This document shows, piece after piece, positions 44,598 to 57,075 of a stretch of DNA of 64,000 nt (positions within the stretch are counted from its first letter, which is position 1; each line of letters begins with the position of its first letter). Both the position numbers and the translations under genes were made by a program. The stretch is from Clonostachys chloroleuca (taxonomy: Eukaryota; Ascomycota; Sordariomycetes; Hypocreales; Bionectriaceae), in the NCBI GenBank assembly GCA_037952775.1, contig JBANAY010000001.1, forward strand, positions 3,906,001 to 3,970,000, written 5' to 3'. The notes under the pieces are model-generated. The model saw only the letters and a program-made list of their open reading frames with translations, made no database searches and was not told where the DNA came from.

Positions 44598-47084
44598 ATC
44601 GACCAGAATAACCGCTCCTGATATTAGTATGGGAATATGACTTGTAGATGAAGTCAGTATCGGCTTATAAATTGACGGTTTTTGGGACGAACAACCTTCG
44701 TGCGCCAAAGTTGATTGATAACAAAACACAAGAACCAAGATCCCTGTCTTCAGCTTTGGGGCTGTGTAAAATCAAAGTCTTCGCTCAGGCATACTGCCGT
44801 ACACATGTCTCTCTGGTCGGGCGTACGTGGAGAGTCGATCAGTTCGTCGGTGCAGATCCATCAGGATCGGGGAGGGAAGGAAAGTAAATGCTTAAAGGGA
44901 TAATAAACAGCACAGTCTTCAATTGTTTGCTCTAAACCTGGGACGACTCACTTACACATACCAGATCAGGTGATAAGTCATCCACTGGACCGATCGTAAT
45001 TAATAAACTATATCTTAATCAGAGTGCGAGTATAAATTTAAAATAGCAATAAAAGAGGCTACACGTAAGATTTTAGCACAATGACTATGAAAGGCAAAAA
45101 TAAGCTATTTCAGGCCAGAGCTGCAGACATGCAATTGGAAAACTCTATCAAGTTTCATACATCAATAGACTATATGACTTCGCATAAATTACAGCAATAA
45201 GAGCTATAGTGTTTATTCACCACTAATATAGGTACTTATCAAATGTCTCTTTTTCTTCTACTATACAGCGACTACTAAATGAAGGGAGACAGGTGTAGGG
45301 TACCTAGCCTACAGAAGGTGGATGATTTTCGATTATTAGTGAAAGAACCATGGCTTAGGCGAGCCCTACCGGAAAAGGACATTAAGGGCAGAGATGTGTC
45401 CCCTCCAATGGGCGACTTGCGCTTGTGAACGGGCTTCCCTGATGTATATGAAATTGGCTTGGAAGATGATCGCCGTAGAGAAGGGTTGCGTGAATGAGCG
45501 AGCAGCCTCCTTAGCTTATACTATTCCGAGCGTCGCCTTATTGCATTGGGAAATCCTTAGTAAAGCTACTATAAACAGAGAAAGCTGGCTAAGGGTTTAA
45601 AATCATTTTGAACGCTCTCAGAGAAGAAGAGACATTGATAAAGGACAGCGAAACTTGGACAGGCTTGGGCAGGTTGTGCGTGTGAACGAGGGTCAGTTTC
45701 AGGTCCACATCGGCCACATCTCCGGTCGCAACGAACTACTTAGATGGCTCGCACTTCGTAGAATATACGCGGAGATTTGTTCCCAGAGTCCGATTGCCCC
45801 ATGCATGGATGCAGGTCGGGGGCGAAACGGCTCGACCCTGGATTCGGTAGATGGCCTTTCTTTCCTGGTCCTTGGTACCGAAGGGTTCGCATTAGCCGAC
45901 ACACATCCATTTGAATCTCATCTGGGTCCCCGGAAGGAGGGTAGGGGTAGGCTAGCGGATGTGCAGGGAGGTACCAGCACATTCCCCTTGACCGGCATTA
46001 AATCACCGTATACGTCTAACGTAGGCTTGTACCGAATGCTGGTCAGGCCGTTGAGATGCGGTAGGTAGCCGTTAGTGCACCCATGCTGGAAAAGGACATA
46101 TGTGACGAGAACCCCAAGATCGAGAATGGTAGCTTGACACTGAGCCCCCTGATGATACACGGGGAGGCAGGCAAGTTGAGCCGGCCGACGATCTTTGACA
46201 AACGTCCTAAAGACGGATCCTGCCGCACTATGTACGAATTACAGAGAACTAGCAAGGGCGGCAAACATGGGACCCCCGGCTAAGGGCGGGTCAGAAGTTT
46301 GTGAATCTACCAACCTCATAGCCAACAGCCAATGATCAAAGTACAGTAACATGCAGTGACAGTCTAGAATGTCACTGCAGCCCAAGTGGTGGGCAAACCC
46401 CACACACTCGCGAAGTGATCGTCGCTGTTATTTCCTACAGGAGGTGAGAAAGTTTGAGTGCAAAGTGAAAAGCAGAAATGGAAGACGCCAAGCCCGACAT
46501 CTCGACACAATAAATGCAATTATCTTCTACAGAGACGTCAATCTCAAAGTTGGTACCAAAGCCCACTGCAATGCCCACTAACCTTAGCACAGAACACCAT
46601 AAGTCATTTGCAACTGAGTAATTCATGCTAGTATCTAAATGAGGGTAGCTCTTCTCGTAAAAGGGGTCTTGTCCATACCCCTAGAGATGTGTGCACATAG
46701 CGCCGATGATCTCGGTGACCAAATTTCCCACACAGAAGAGGACTAGTTTGAGATTCTTTCCACAACGGAACCAACGGTTTGAACCTTGACACCTCCCGTG
46801 TAGCTTCTCCAGTGATAGGCATTGAGGTTCAAACCGTTGGATGCGTTGGATCTTGCCCCTTCTAGAAGATGGCACATCCTAGTCGGGTATCGCTGTAATA
46901 TTCGAGGTCCGCTTCCAGGGGCTTGTGAAGGGTTTTCTTGTCTTTTCGTAATAAACAGCGACGTCGCTCTATGTATGCTAAGCTGTGTCGCTTCATTGCT
47001 CTCCTTGCAAATTTTGTAATCATTTGTTTCTTTCAGACTACTGCTTGTTGCGTTACAATCGCTGGTTTACTCGGTCTCTAAGCC
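44598..47084. other. Gene-poor region, 2.5 kb
   Basis: The block 44,990-45,270 is very AT-rich, as in RIP-mutated repeats, but no element can be recognised. Frames at 45,394-46,160 (both strands) are open by chance and lack domains. A 16-bp perfect inverted repeat lies at 46,771-46,841. Confidence 0.45.
46771..46841. repeat. Perfect inverted repeat, potential hairpin
   Basis: CCAACGGTTTGAACCT (46771-46786) is repeated as its exact reverse complement at 46825-46840, separated by 38 bp. The transcript of either strand would form a stable stem. It lies about 245 bp upstream of the 7TM gene start. Confidence 0.75.
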
Positions 47085-48377
47085 ATGGCTGGCTTTCTGG
47101 TTCCTGACCACTATGTCGTGGTAGAGCCCCCCTTACCGACCTGTTGGTCGCCAGCATCATTTGGGGGTTCACTCTGGCAGTGGGGATCTTTTCTGGCCAC
47201 AAAGCGATAAAACAGACTTGGGCGCAATGGAAACGGTCAGGTCGCGCAAAGCCATATATCTTCATGGTTTGGGCAGAATGGATTGCCTCTACAATAATCG
47301 GGTGCTTGGCTTGGTTGTTTTTGTGCGGATATATTGCACCGAGGTACGTCAACACCACCCGTGTGAACTTAGAGAGTTCACTTGACTGACAAGATGCTGC
47401 GTAGCTTTTGGATTTACTTTGCGTTTCGTGCGAATATCCCCTCCCGACGACCCGAAGAACAGAATTCAGCTGACAGGCTACTACAGTTTGCTTCTGGGTT
47501 GTGCAGATTCAATGCATCTGCGGCATCATCATCAACCGAATCTCCCTCCTCATGGTCGACCGAAGAAATGCAACCAAGATTCGCTGGGGCACAGCCATTG
47601 TTCTGGGCCTCATCAACATTAGCGTCTTTGTCATTTGGATACCCGCGCAACTGCAGATATCCCAAAAATGGATTGACATCAACCATATCTGGGATCGCAT
47701 AGAGAAAGGCTTATTCTTGCTGATTGATGCCGCTCTTCACGTCTACTTCATCTATCTCATCCGAGTCAAATTGGTTGCGAACGGCCTTGAAAAATACATT
47801 CCTTTATTGCGATTTAATATCGCCATGGTCTTCGTCTCTATGAGTCTTGATATCATCCTTATTGGCACCATGTCCATCGGGAATGGATTCATGTAAGTTA
47901 CATTCATCAAAACATCCAAACATGAAGAATTCGGAATCTAACAGTCATAGCTACGTTCAATTCCATCCCCTCATATACATGCTTAAGCTGCATATCGAAA
48001 TGAACATATCTTCCTTGATCGTGCGGGTTGTGATGGCAACCGGCGACAAAAGCTCGTACAGGAACGAGTACCAGCAGGGCACTGAGCTACAGTCCAAGTC
48101 CAAGGGCGGCAACACAAATGGAGCTGGAGTTGGAGCTTCCAACCGAACTGGAGGAGGCGGTATGGAATCCTTGTTCTCGTCTACAGGGAGAAACGAAGTG
48201 CACATCGATGCTGATGGACAGGCTACGGGCAAGAAGAACGCTCCCCGGGGTATCACAAGGGTTATACAAACGCAGGTCACTGTTGCATCGAGACATGACC
48301 AGGACGATGCAAGCTCGGAGTCATCCATGCGGCAACTGAAGGGTAGTACCCAGCATTACCACGACACCCTTTCTTAA
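47085..48377 (+). CDS. Seven-TM integral membrane protein (fungal rhodopsin-like fold)
   Basis: Exons 47085-47343, 47405-47427, 47487-47892 and 47951-48377, about 371 residues. Seven membrane segments: TM1 DLLVASIIWGFTLAVGIF, TM2 around AEWIASTIIGCLAWLFLCG, then the hallmark IIINRISLLMVDRR between TM3 and TM4, TM5 IDAALHVYFIYLI, and so on. A long Ser/Gly/Thr-rich cytoplasmic tail follows (from about residue 255). This layout matches the fungal integral-membrane family related to PTH11-like receptors, but no CFEM domain is present. At 47,128-47,133 a C6 run must be C7 to join MAGFLVPDHYVVVEPP to LTDLLVAS. The 23-nt exon 2 is needed for TM3. Confidence 0.75.
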
Positions 48378-49340
48378 GCCAAAAGCGTTCCAGGTAGCTT
48401 TGGACCCGCAAGTGGTCTTTCTCGTGCGGCAACTAGCAGCATTCATGTATCAATAATTAGACTATTTAACTGCATACAGGATCAAGTCATCTAATAGCCC
48501 TCACTTGCAGCAGGTAGGGTATCCTTGACTGGTCTGTGAAGCGGAGCATCAGTCGGAAGACGAGCAGTGTTAGGTTTAGCTTGACACAGCACAAACGCCT
48601 CTCAACATGGTTCGCAAGGGATGAAATATACTAGACTATGATTAGCTGTAGCTCGAGACGCGTACCGATGGGCGAGTCAGGAGATCGGCGTAGCGTATTG
48701 CCCGTGTTGGCGACCAACGAGAAGTTTTCGTTGAGCAAAGCGATACCCGGCGAGTCAGCTTCCCTTGCCAACGACTGCCTGCACCCATGCACGGCAGTTG
48801 GCGATATTGCACTGTTACCTGCCGTGTCGAGACTGGCGCCACTTGATACCTCGGAATTTTATGGCTGGGATGAGAACATGGGTGAACCAACAGTCTTGTA
48901 GTTTGCTGACCAGTGATTGGGCTGCACTACGTGCGATGACCGTTGGCCACTCCATTATTCATTTCGCGTACCGGTCCGTCCCCGCCCTTGTACCTCTACT
49001 TATCTGTACGTAGTCTGACAGCTGATCATTGGGAGATGAGAGGGGGATAATGTCCACAGAGATTTCACCCTTCTTGCTCGTTCCGATAGTGCGGGGGCGT
49101 CTGCATGCTGCAAGATGCAAGACAAACGAAAACAATGTGGGACCGGTCAACAGGCCAGGAAGGATTGGCGCATTGCAGCTGAGTGCTGCGGAGTAATAGA
49201 CTTGGGACCCTCCAACGCAGGCATTGGATTCCTATAAGAAGAGCCCATCACGGAGGAATCATTGCTACCGAAACCTCAGACAAGCGCCGCAGAATCTCAA
49301 ATCCTGAGCTCGCTTCCAAACAAACCATCAACTAACCGCC
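48378..49340. other. Intergenic, 1 kb
   Basis: No gene supported. It serves as the upstream region of the GMC oxidase gene; the leader before 49341 is CA-rich. Confidence 0.45.
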
Positions 49341-51344
49341 ATGGGGCTCTACACTAAGCTCGCCAAGGAGATCGATGAGGTCGACGTCATCATTGCTGGA
49401 GGTACGTTGGCCTGTCCTTGCTCTGCATGCCACGAACACAAGTTCTGACATCTACCACGCTCATAGGTGGCACGGCGGCATGTGTCGTTGCTGGACGACT
49501 AGCTGAAGCTGACCCCAACCTGTCAATTCTGCTCATTGAACAGGGTCAGGATAACCGTGGCGTTCAGAACATTGAGAATCCCGTCTTCTTTCTGGATCAC
49601 CTGCTGCCCACTGCCACCACAACCCTGTTCTACAAGGGCAACAAGGCAGAACAATTAGCAGGCCGCGAAGCAATTGTTCCCAGCGGTGGAACTCTTGGCG
49701 GAGGCTCATCCATCAACTTTATGATGTACACTCGCGCCCAGGGAGCAGATTTTGATTCTTGGAAAACGCCTGGATGGTCCGCCGATGAGATGCTCCCCTT
49801 TCTGAAGAAGGTATTTTGCTTGATTATTTTGCCCGTCGAGCTAGAGCTAATGCTAATTAATTACCCCCACTTCACAGCTTGAAACATACCATGGTCGTGG
49901 TAACCCTGAAGATCACGGCTCGAACGGGCCTGTCCAAGTCTCGGACGGCACGTTCCGTTCCAAGGGTTCTGAAAGCGACTTCATTAAAGCTGCAACCGAG
50001 GTCGGCTGGCCTGAGATCACAGATCTCCAGAACTTGAAGGCTAACAACGGTGTGGAGCGCTGGCTGCGGTACGTTTCCAAGGACGGCAGACGACAAGACA
50101 CTGCCACCGCGTATGTCCATGACAAGATTGACAACAGCAAATATCCCAATTTCCATGTTCTCACCGAGTCCAAAGTTGTTCGGGTCCTGCTTGACGAAAG
50201 CAAGCGAGCTGTTGGTGTCGAGTACACGCCCAACCCTGCTTTCCAACCCGTGACTGGCCCTACTCAGCATCCCAAATTAACGGTCAAGGCCCGAAAGCTA
50301 GTCGTGGTCTCATGTGGTGCTTTAGGTACACCGCCAGTGCTGGAGCGATCTGGTCTTGGTGACCCCAAAGTTCTCCAACAGGCTGGTGTTGATGTCAAGG
50401 TCGACTTGCCCGGCGTAGGCCATGAATATCAGGATCACCAGCTTATCCTGTATCCTTACAGGACGTCACTTGGGCCCAACGAGACTATTGACAGGGTTCT
50501 TAGAAACCCTCACAAACGCCAGGAGATGATCGACTCAAAGGATCCAATCCTGGGTTGGAACTCCATCGACATTTCCTCCAAGCTTCGACCTACAGAAGAT
50601 GAGGTTGCTGCTCTTGGTCCCGAATTCAAGGGTGCGTGGGATAGAGACTTCAAGAACGCTCCCACGCGACCTCTGATGCTAATGGGTCTTGTTTCTTGGT
50701 GAGAACCCCGTTGTTAAATAGAATGTAAACACAACTAACCTGTCCACAGTTTCCTGGGTGACCCTTCGACAGTACCAGAAGAGCAGTATGTGACCGTTGG
50801 TAACTACACTGCTTACCCATACTCTCGAGGCCATATGCACATCACAGGTCCCGAAGTCAGCGACGAGTTGGACTTTGATGTAGGATACCTCAACGACAAG
50901 CACGACATCGACTTGAAGAAGCAGCTGTGGGCTTACAAGAAGTCCCGTGAGATCATGCGCCGGACCGCAATGTACCGAGGCGAGGTCGCGGCCGGTCACC
51001 CAGCATGGCCTGAAGGCTCCAAGGCTGCGTCGGCGGACCTTACCGAAGCCCTGGCCAACGTCAAGGATGTCGAGTACTCTGCCGAGGATGACAAGGCAAT
51101 TGAACTATGGATCCGACAAAATGTGGGAACTACATGGCACTCGATTGCTACCTGCAAGATGGCTCCTCGTGAGGAGAACGGCGTGGTAGATGAGCGTCTG
51201 AATGTCTGGGGCACCAAGGGACTGAAGCTGGCGGACTTGAGTATTCCCCCGCAGAATGTTGGCGCAAACACAAACAACACGGCCATCGTCGTCGGTGAGA
51301 AGGCTGCGGATATCATCATCAAGGATCTCGGCCTTGGGAAATAA
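49341..51344 (+). CDS. GMC-family alcohol oxidase
   Basis: Four exons, 49341-49401, 49467-49810, 49878-50698 and 50750-51344, give 606 residues. The FAD dinucleotide motif AGGGTAACVVAGRLAE spans the first intron. GMC signatures follow: GGTLGGGSSINFMMYTR (PS00623-type) and SCGALGTPPVLERSGLG (PS00624-type). The C-terminal catalytic pair is WHSIATCKM (His) and ANTNNTAIVVGEKAAD (Asn). Length and overall layout match fungal alcohol (methanol) oxidases, which oxidise short primary alcohols to aldehydes with H2O2 release. The C-terminus is GLGK, not a standard PTS1 such as ARF or SKL, and no signal peptide is visible, so location is uncertain. Confidence 0.9.
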
Positions 51345-51470
51345 TGTATAGATTAATTTGACCGTCCGATTTTCAATGGACCACACTTGAGGAGAGCGCT
51401 GTCAAGGGCAAAAATACATCTGCTTTTAATCACCAATCCCCCATTTTTAAATGTCTAAACTTGCTCTTTT

Positions 51471-52931
51471 CTAGTCACTAATCTCATATCTGCTGTGTTC
51501 CCTCAGCCAGTCGCCAAATCTCCAGAAGCACCAAGGGATTGGCACCAACAGCACAGTGAAAATACCCAGCAAGGATGTCGACCAGCCGGCACCGAGACCC
51601 TCGGCCATACGTAGCGCAAACAAGGGAAATGCGAAACTGAGAATATACCGACTAAGCTGCACCGCTCCCGATGCTGAAGCTCCGTAGAGGGGTCCATAAG
51701 AATCTAGCATGAAAAGGTTGACGCCAGCATAAACCAGCATGCAACTCAGCATGCTTAGTCCCTGGAACAGAATTGGCACGATCCAGTGGACTCGGTACTG
51801 GACCGTCCATGCCACTGCGAACAAGCTGGGTGGCAGTAGAATGCTGCCCGCCATGGAGGATAGGAGTCGATACTTTGGTGGGAACTTCTCAGCTGCCGAA
51901 TGAGTTTGACGCCAGGCTAAGAAACGCTTTTGATAGATGAAAGTGTCAATTAGAGTGAAAGGTAGACAGGCAGTCAAGGTGCCTATAGTCATGCCGAGGT
52001 AAGAGAGCGACTCGCTCGTCTTATCAAAGTCGTAGTATGTTCTCATCATCCAGGGCACAGTGATGACAAACGCGTAGAGGAGACCGAAGTTGAATCCATT
52101 GTACAGACTGACAAAGGTCACAATGGGCTCGGTTAATAACATGTGAATTGGTCGTTGGATCAGCGTGGTGAAGAAGTGGCGCACAGCAATTTCGACCGAG
52201 ACTCGCTGCGACGCTGAATCTTCAAGGCCTAGACGAATAGCCCTTCTCTGAAGGATTACTTTCTTGTAGGTCTCTTTGGTGAAAAGAATAGGAATGTAAG
52301 CGGCGGTTGCAACCATGATCGCTGTCCACTGCGTCCATCGCCAGCCCTTGGCCACCACGACGAATCCGCCGATAAGAGGGGCCAACGTGGCCGTGAAGGA
52401 AGGGATGGAATAGTAAATGCCAAGAACAAGCCCTCGGCGGAGGTCGGGCGTGTAGTCGAGCATGGTGGCTGAGGCGTTGCTAATATTGGACGAGGCAAAC
52501 ATACCAGCAAAGAAACGACATATGTTGAGCGCATCAATACTTTTTGCAAACCCAGATCCTATCATGAAGAAGATAAAAACAGGAGTAGTGATGACGAACA
52601 CGGTCTTTCTACCATATGTTTCGGACAATGGAGCGCCAATGATTGGACCGAAGGCCAGACCGAGGTTGTATAGGGAGAGAGGCAACACGGCAACTTCGTA
52701 GGACAGATCAAACTCTGCCCTCGCATAATTCTGGGCCGGTGCGTATATTGCGCCTGCAAATACGCTCACCAATGCCAAAACTGTGACCGTTACGGTTGTG
52801 AACATGCGGAGAGCCAAAGGGAAGTTGCGTGGATTTTCTGGATCTGAAGGGCCGTCCCAGTCAAGGAGCGTCTCCCGCCGCTCTGTAGGCAGCGTAGGAA
52901 CCTGGGCATGATCCTCTCGTGACTTGGGCAT
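51471..52931 (-). CDS. MFS multidrug-type transporter (DHA1)
   Basis: Single exon, 486 residues, 12 membrane segments. It has DWDGPSDPENPRNFPLALR at the N-terminus (the D-P-x-N-P-x-N-W/F entry motif), the A-motif region APLSETYGRKTVF, and ETYKKVIL after TM6, all standard for fungal DHA1 exporters of the fluconazole/benomyl-resistance type. It is tail to tail with the GMC oxidase (126-bp gap). The substrate is not deducible. Confidence 0.9.
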   Translation of the reverse strand: MPKSREDHAQVPTLPTERRETLLDWDGPSDPENPRNFPLALRMFTTVTVTVLALVSVFAGAIYAPAQNYARAEFDLSYEVAVLPLSLYNLGLAFGPIIGAPLSETYGRKTVFVITTPVFIFFMIGSGFAKSIDALNICRFFAGMFASSNISNASATMLDYTPDLRRGLVLGIYYSIPSFTATLAPLIGGFVVVAKGWRWTQWTAIMVATAAYIPILFTKETYKKVILQRRAIRLGLEDSASQRVSVEIAVRHFFTTLIQRPIHMLLTEPIVTFVSLYNGFNFGLLYAFVITVPWMMRTYYDFDKTSESLSYLGMTIGTLTACLPFTLIDTFIYQKRFLAWRQTHSAAEKFPPKYRLLSSMAGSILLPPSLFAVAWTVQYRVHWIVPILFQGLSMLSCMLVYAGVNLFMLDSYGPLYGASASGAVQLSRYILSFAFPLFALRMAEGLGAGWSTSLLGIFTVLLVPIPWCFWRFGDWLREHSRYEISD

Positions 52932-54538
52932 TTTCGTAGCTTGCGGGAGCCAATCAACTTCATATCATCTGGCGATAGATGTGCACATGGTCAGGAATCA
53001 GCAATTGCCCAGCTTTATGAATGTTTCCATTTCCAACTCCTTGCGCCGATAGTGGAGATGCCATCTCCAATTAATTGCCCCGAGGGCCAATCGAAAATCA
53101 ACGATCGCTAGTAGATATCCCCCAACACTCGGCCAAGCGTTTATTCCCACCGAAATCCGGGGATCTGCAATTCGGAGGTTTGCCTCCTCGCCGAACGCGG
53201 CCTGCCATGAGATATCATAATGGCTGAGTTCGATAAATTCATAAAATAAGTACTCCTCTTGTCTTAGTTTCGATATGATGAGACATCCCAACACGAGGGA
53301 ATATTCCGACTGCTACGCGCCTGCGACGGATGCTCGGGCATGACATCATCACAGTGTAGTTTCCTTGGTACTAATAATTAATTCTCTTTCATCTACCCAC
53401 CGAAGAACCATTCTAGAAATAGAGTAGAAGCTCAAAGGCTGCAGTCTATTAATAACTGCTACTCACGGTCCGAATAAGTGGGATTTCTTTGTTTGTAAGT
53501 GTAGGACGAGGCGCCAACGTTGCCAGTTATTTGGAGAGACGGGGCATTGTCATCTAGGCATCTTGCAATTGACTTGGATTTAACAATAATGTGCACGTAG
53601 ATAGTTTTCTTATTGATGATAGAGAAACTTTTTTTTTTTTTGCTTTGTGAGGTTTGGGGAAATAATCATTATGCGAGCATTGCTAGAGAGAGCCTTGACT
53701 ACAAATTCTAATTGCGAGTCGACCCGCGGTGTGGTTTTCCTGCTGCAAGCTGTCCTATACTAAGGTACATCGGCAAGTAGGTGCAATCATGTGGGCGTAC
53801 GCGAAGATGAATAATAAGCGTGTCATGTAGAAGAAAATTGGAAGTGGAAAACAACATATGAAGCCCCTCTGGCAGGATAAGAACAAATATTCGGTCTACT
53901 CTATTATATTTTGGAGTATACTTGAGGAAATTTAATCTACTTGATTGGGACTACCGAGGAATAATAATATTAGTGAGGGTTACTATTCGTTGAAGAAAAC
54001 AAAGGAATTTGAAATTAGATGATCTGACATGATGACTATTTTCTCCTACTCTAGGAGAAATGCCACTTGTCCCGATACTACCGAGCTTCTTCCGACCGAG
54101 GAAGAGGCAATTGATCTTTTCTGCAATGTGCGCGAATAACAGCCAGTCGTGACGGACGCACAGGATGGTGCCTTTTCCCTATTACATAACCTTCATTAAA
54201 ACACTCGCGCCAACGTCTGAATTACCAGGCGAGAATTCCCCCATATGGCTCCCCGGATGGGGAGTCATGTGCGGGTGAAATTCCTGCAGCGGTCGGAGAA
54301 AACGGAGTTTCGGGTTGCATCTGGGGCCCCAGACCCGTTTTCCTGGATTGCGACCCTACAATTGGCCGGGAGGTTGCCGAGGATAACTGAGTCGTGTCGG
54401 ACTCATCAGAGTTTTCTCCGACCTCGACACTTACCCACTTTATATGATCCTGGAGAATCCGGACTTGTGAACCGACAGTGCCTTGTCGCCCCTTATCGAT
54501 TCGGAGGGAGACGAACGGGGTTCATTTCAAGTTGTGGG
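52932..54538. other. Divergent intergenic region, 1.6 kb
   Basis: Between the MFS gene (-) and the Zn2Cys6 regulator (+). AT-rich, with a T13 run at about 53,629-53,641. The part from 54,245 is open in the regulator's frame but lacks domain content and is treated as leader. No gene supported. Confidence 0.45.
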
Positions 54539-56860
54539 ATGTCTGTGATAAGCGTGGGAATTGAAGAAATGGAAGACGAACAGCTCTCAGGGTCGACCCC
54601 TCCGCCTAAGATAAGGAAGAAGAGGATCCCAGTAAGTGGTTTTGAGACGAGAACTGCGTATTAGTGTTGGCTAACGGGAGAGCGTGATATAGAAAGCTTG
54701 TGGATCATGTCGACAATCCAAAGTCAGTCCATCAATCTTGATACATGGGTATGGCTCTTGAGAGCAGCAACCTAACACTCCCGTCAGGTCAAATGCGATG
54801 GTCAAAGGCCATGCTCACGGTATGTAGCTCCGAGATGTGCCCTGACTTGGAGTGCTACTAACTCGTCTGAAGATGTCGAAGCCTGAAGAAGGTTTGTGTG
54901 TTCACTGAGCCTCCAAAAGATGAACAGGAACGGTATGTTGGCGTCGTCACTTAAATCTTCCAAACCAGTGCTGACCATATGTCAATATAGAAAGATAGAG
55001 AACCTCGAAAAGGAGCTAGATTCCTTAAGAGCTCAGATCCAGGTGTATCAGCAAACAATAGAAGTGCAGCATGATACCGCCTTTAGCATCCCGGGGCCCA
55101 GCAGCGCCCCTCCCATGGATGTTCCAGTGCCTCAGATGCAACCTCCTGGAGGATCTCTTTTGGCGTCTTCAGGCGCATTCAGTACTACACGTTCACCAGT
55201 CGAGTTCAACCGATCACAGTTACAGCAGAATAATAGCTCGCCGAGCACGACGTTTCAATCATGTGGCACCTCTACGGGAAAACGGAAGAGGTCCCATTTT
55301 GAAATAGAACCCATTGTAGCGCCCGATTTTGCTAGCATGGGCCTAATTTCAATGGAGGAGGCAGAATCATACTTCGCAACTTTCTTTCAAGGCTGCGACC
55401 AATATGTCCCAGTCTTTGACCCAAGGTTCGACTCTATGCATGGCATTCGAAGTCGAAGTGGGCTTTTATTTAGCTCCATCTGTGCTGCCGGCTGCAGAAT
55501 CCTGAAAGGAACAGATTCAAATGCGTGGCATTTACTAAATTTTCATATCAAAAGAGTCCTTAATGCTGTCCTTGCCACTCCAGCCAAAGCCACGTTGGAA
55601 ACTGTGCAAGCCCTTCTCGTAAGGGCCTGCTTTGCGTCAGAAAGGTCACTCCTAGTTACGTTGGGTATTCGGCTCGCCATCGACCTCGGTTTACCAGAGG
55701 CTTACGAAGAATTAAGCACCCGATTTGTGTCACGAACATCGTGGAGTGGTGTTGGTGAAACACCGTTGGATACCACAGAGGATGATGCGATTCTCATGCG
55801 CAAAGCTCGGACTTGGCTCCATCTGATCGTTCTGAGCCATATGCTGCACGTCGACGCGAGTGACCTTCTTACTCTGAAATTCCGTGGAGCTGTTCGGCGA
55901 TGTAGAGTTCTGCTGGAGAGCCCATATTCAACGGCACTCGACCTACATTTATTTTCCCAGGTTGAGCTGAATGTTCTCCGATCATCAACATACGCAACTC
56001 TATCCGGCTGCTCCAGTCTACCAGATGAGGATCTCATGGACGTGATCCGGGATGCAAAGATTGACATTGACGTCTGGTTCAATGACTGGATGCGGATCGT
56101 TGAGCGCTCCCATTCCAATAAGCGTTGGTTGGCGCTCCATCTTCGTGTACAACGCTGTTGGGCCGACACAATGGCTTTCTGTCGCGCAGTCCGTGTCTCT
56201 GGGGTTGAAAACGTCGACGCGATGTCTCCTACGCAGCGGAACATCTTGCTCATGGCGAAGGATTCTCTAAACCAGCATTTGAGCATCATGATTGAAGAAC
56301 CGCGCGAGTATCTGCACAACCTAAAATTCGCAATGGACTTCGTGTGGGCCAAATGCGCATTTTGCTTCTTACTGCTTCTTAAACTGTCTATGCTCCTGAT
56401 TGAAGATGATGAGGAGCAGAGCAGGACTCTCGTTTTACAGGGCAAAATGCTGCTCTCTGAGCTGCACAAAGCAGGCGGAACCTCCAATGGCGGACGGAGT
56501 AACACGAGCCGGTTATACATTCAATTAATTCAAACAGGGCTGGAGAAATTCAGCCGGACAGTTCTTCATGAGAATCTATCGCACTCCCAGACTGGAACCA
56601 GCACGCCAAGCAGGCAGAGGAACGGGAGCGGAGGTAGTAGCGGCGGAGATACGAGTGTTGACTCGGCTGGGCATAATGAGCTTGAGTCCTTCGTGCCAGA
56701 GCAATTCGTCTTTGAATGGGATTTCCCGGGCCTGACTCTCTTCTCAAGCCCTACAACCGAGGCAGGATGGCTAGATGATTTCCTGAGAGGATCTCTAATT
56801 GGTGGTGAAGACTTATATGGGCTTAGATGGTCCTCGATTGACGTCGGCCCGGAATATTAA
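54539..56860 (+). CDS. Zn2Cys6 transcription factor
   Basis: Five exons: 54539-54631, 54693-54722, 54788-54819, 54873-54932 and 54991-56860, give 694 residues. The zinc cluster is split over three small exons and reads C-x2-C-x6-C-x5-C-x2-C-x6-C (CGSCRQSKVKC, then CSRC). It is preceded by a basic stretch KIRKKRIPK and followed by a dimerising coiled coil (IENLEKELDSLRAQIQVYQQ). A Gln/Ser/Pro-rich linker leads to the fungal-specific regulatory domain (LEEAESYFATFFQGCDQYVPVF-type start, here SMEEAESYF) and an acidic C-terminus. The ATG at 54539 gives MSVISVGIEE; an ATG ten codons later is also possible. It may regulate the neighbouring MFS/GMC genes, which is inference from position only. Confidence 0.88.
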
Positions 56861-57075
56861 AGGTTCTATCACTACATTACACGAGCATGAAGAAATGATA
56901 AATGAGATGTGTGGGACAGGAAAAGAAGTCCGGGTTAACCTAAACAGCGAGAAAGTCGAAACATTTCCCCTTCAAGCAATGCAGTGAAGTGCGTTCGTTG
57001 AAGAGGATAACGAATGGTATATGTGTAACTGAAGAGAATTTGCTGAAGCTCTATTGAGAGCAACTATCATATCAT

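Noticed and set aside
44990..45270. AT-rich block as a RIP-mutated transposon
   Set aside because: No terminal repeats, target duplication or transposase/reverse-transcriptase motif could be seen; dinucleotide statistics would be needed.
45394..46160. Overlapping frames on both strands as a possible gene
   Set aside because: Frames on both strands are equally long and have no protein-like features, typical of a chance stop-poor stretch.
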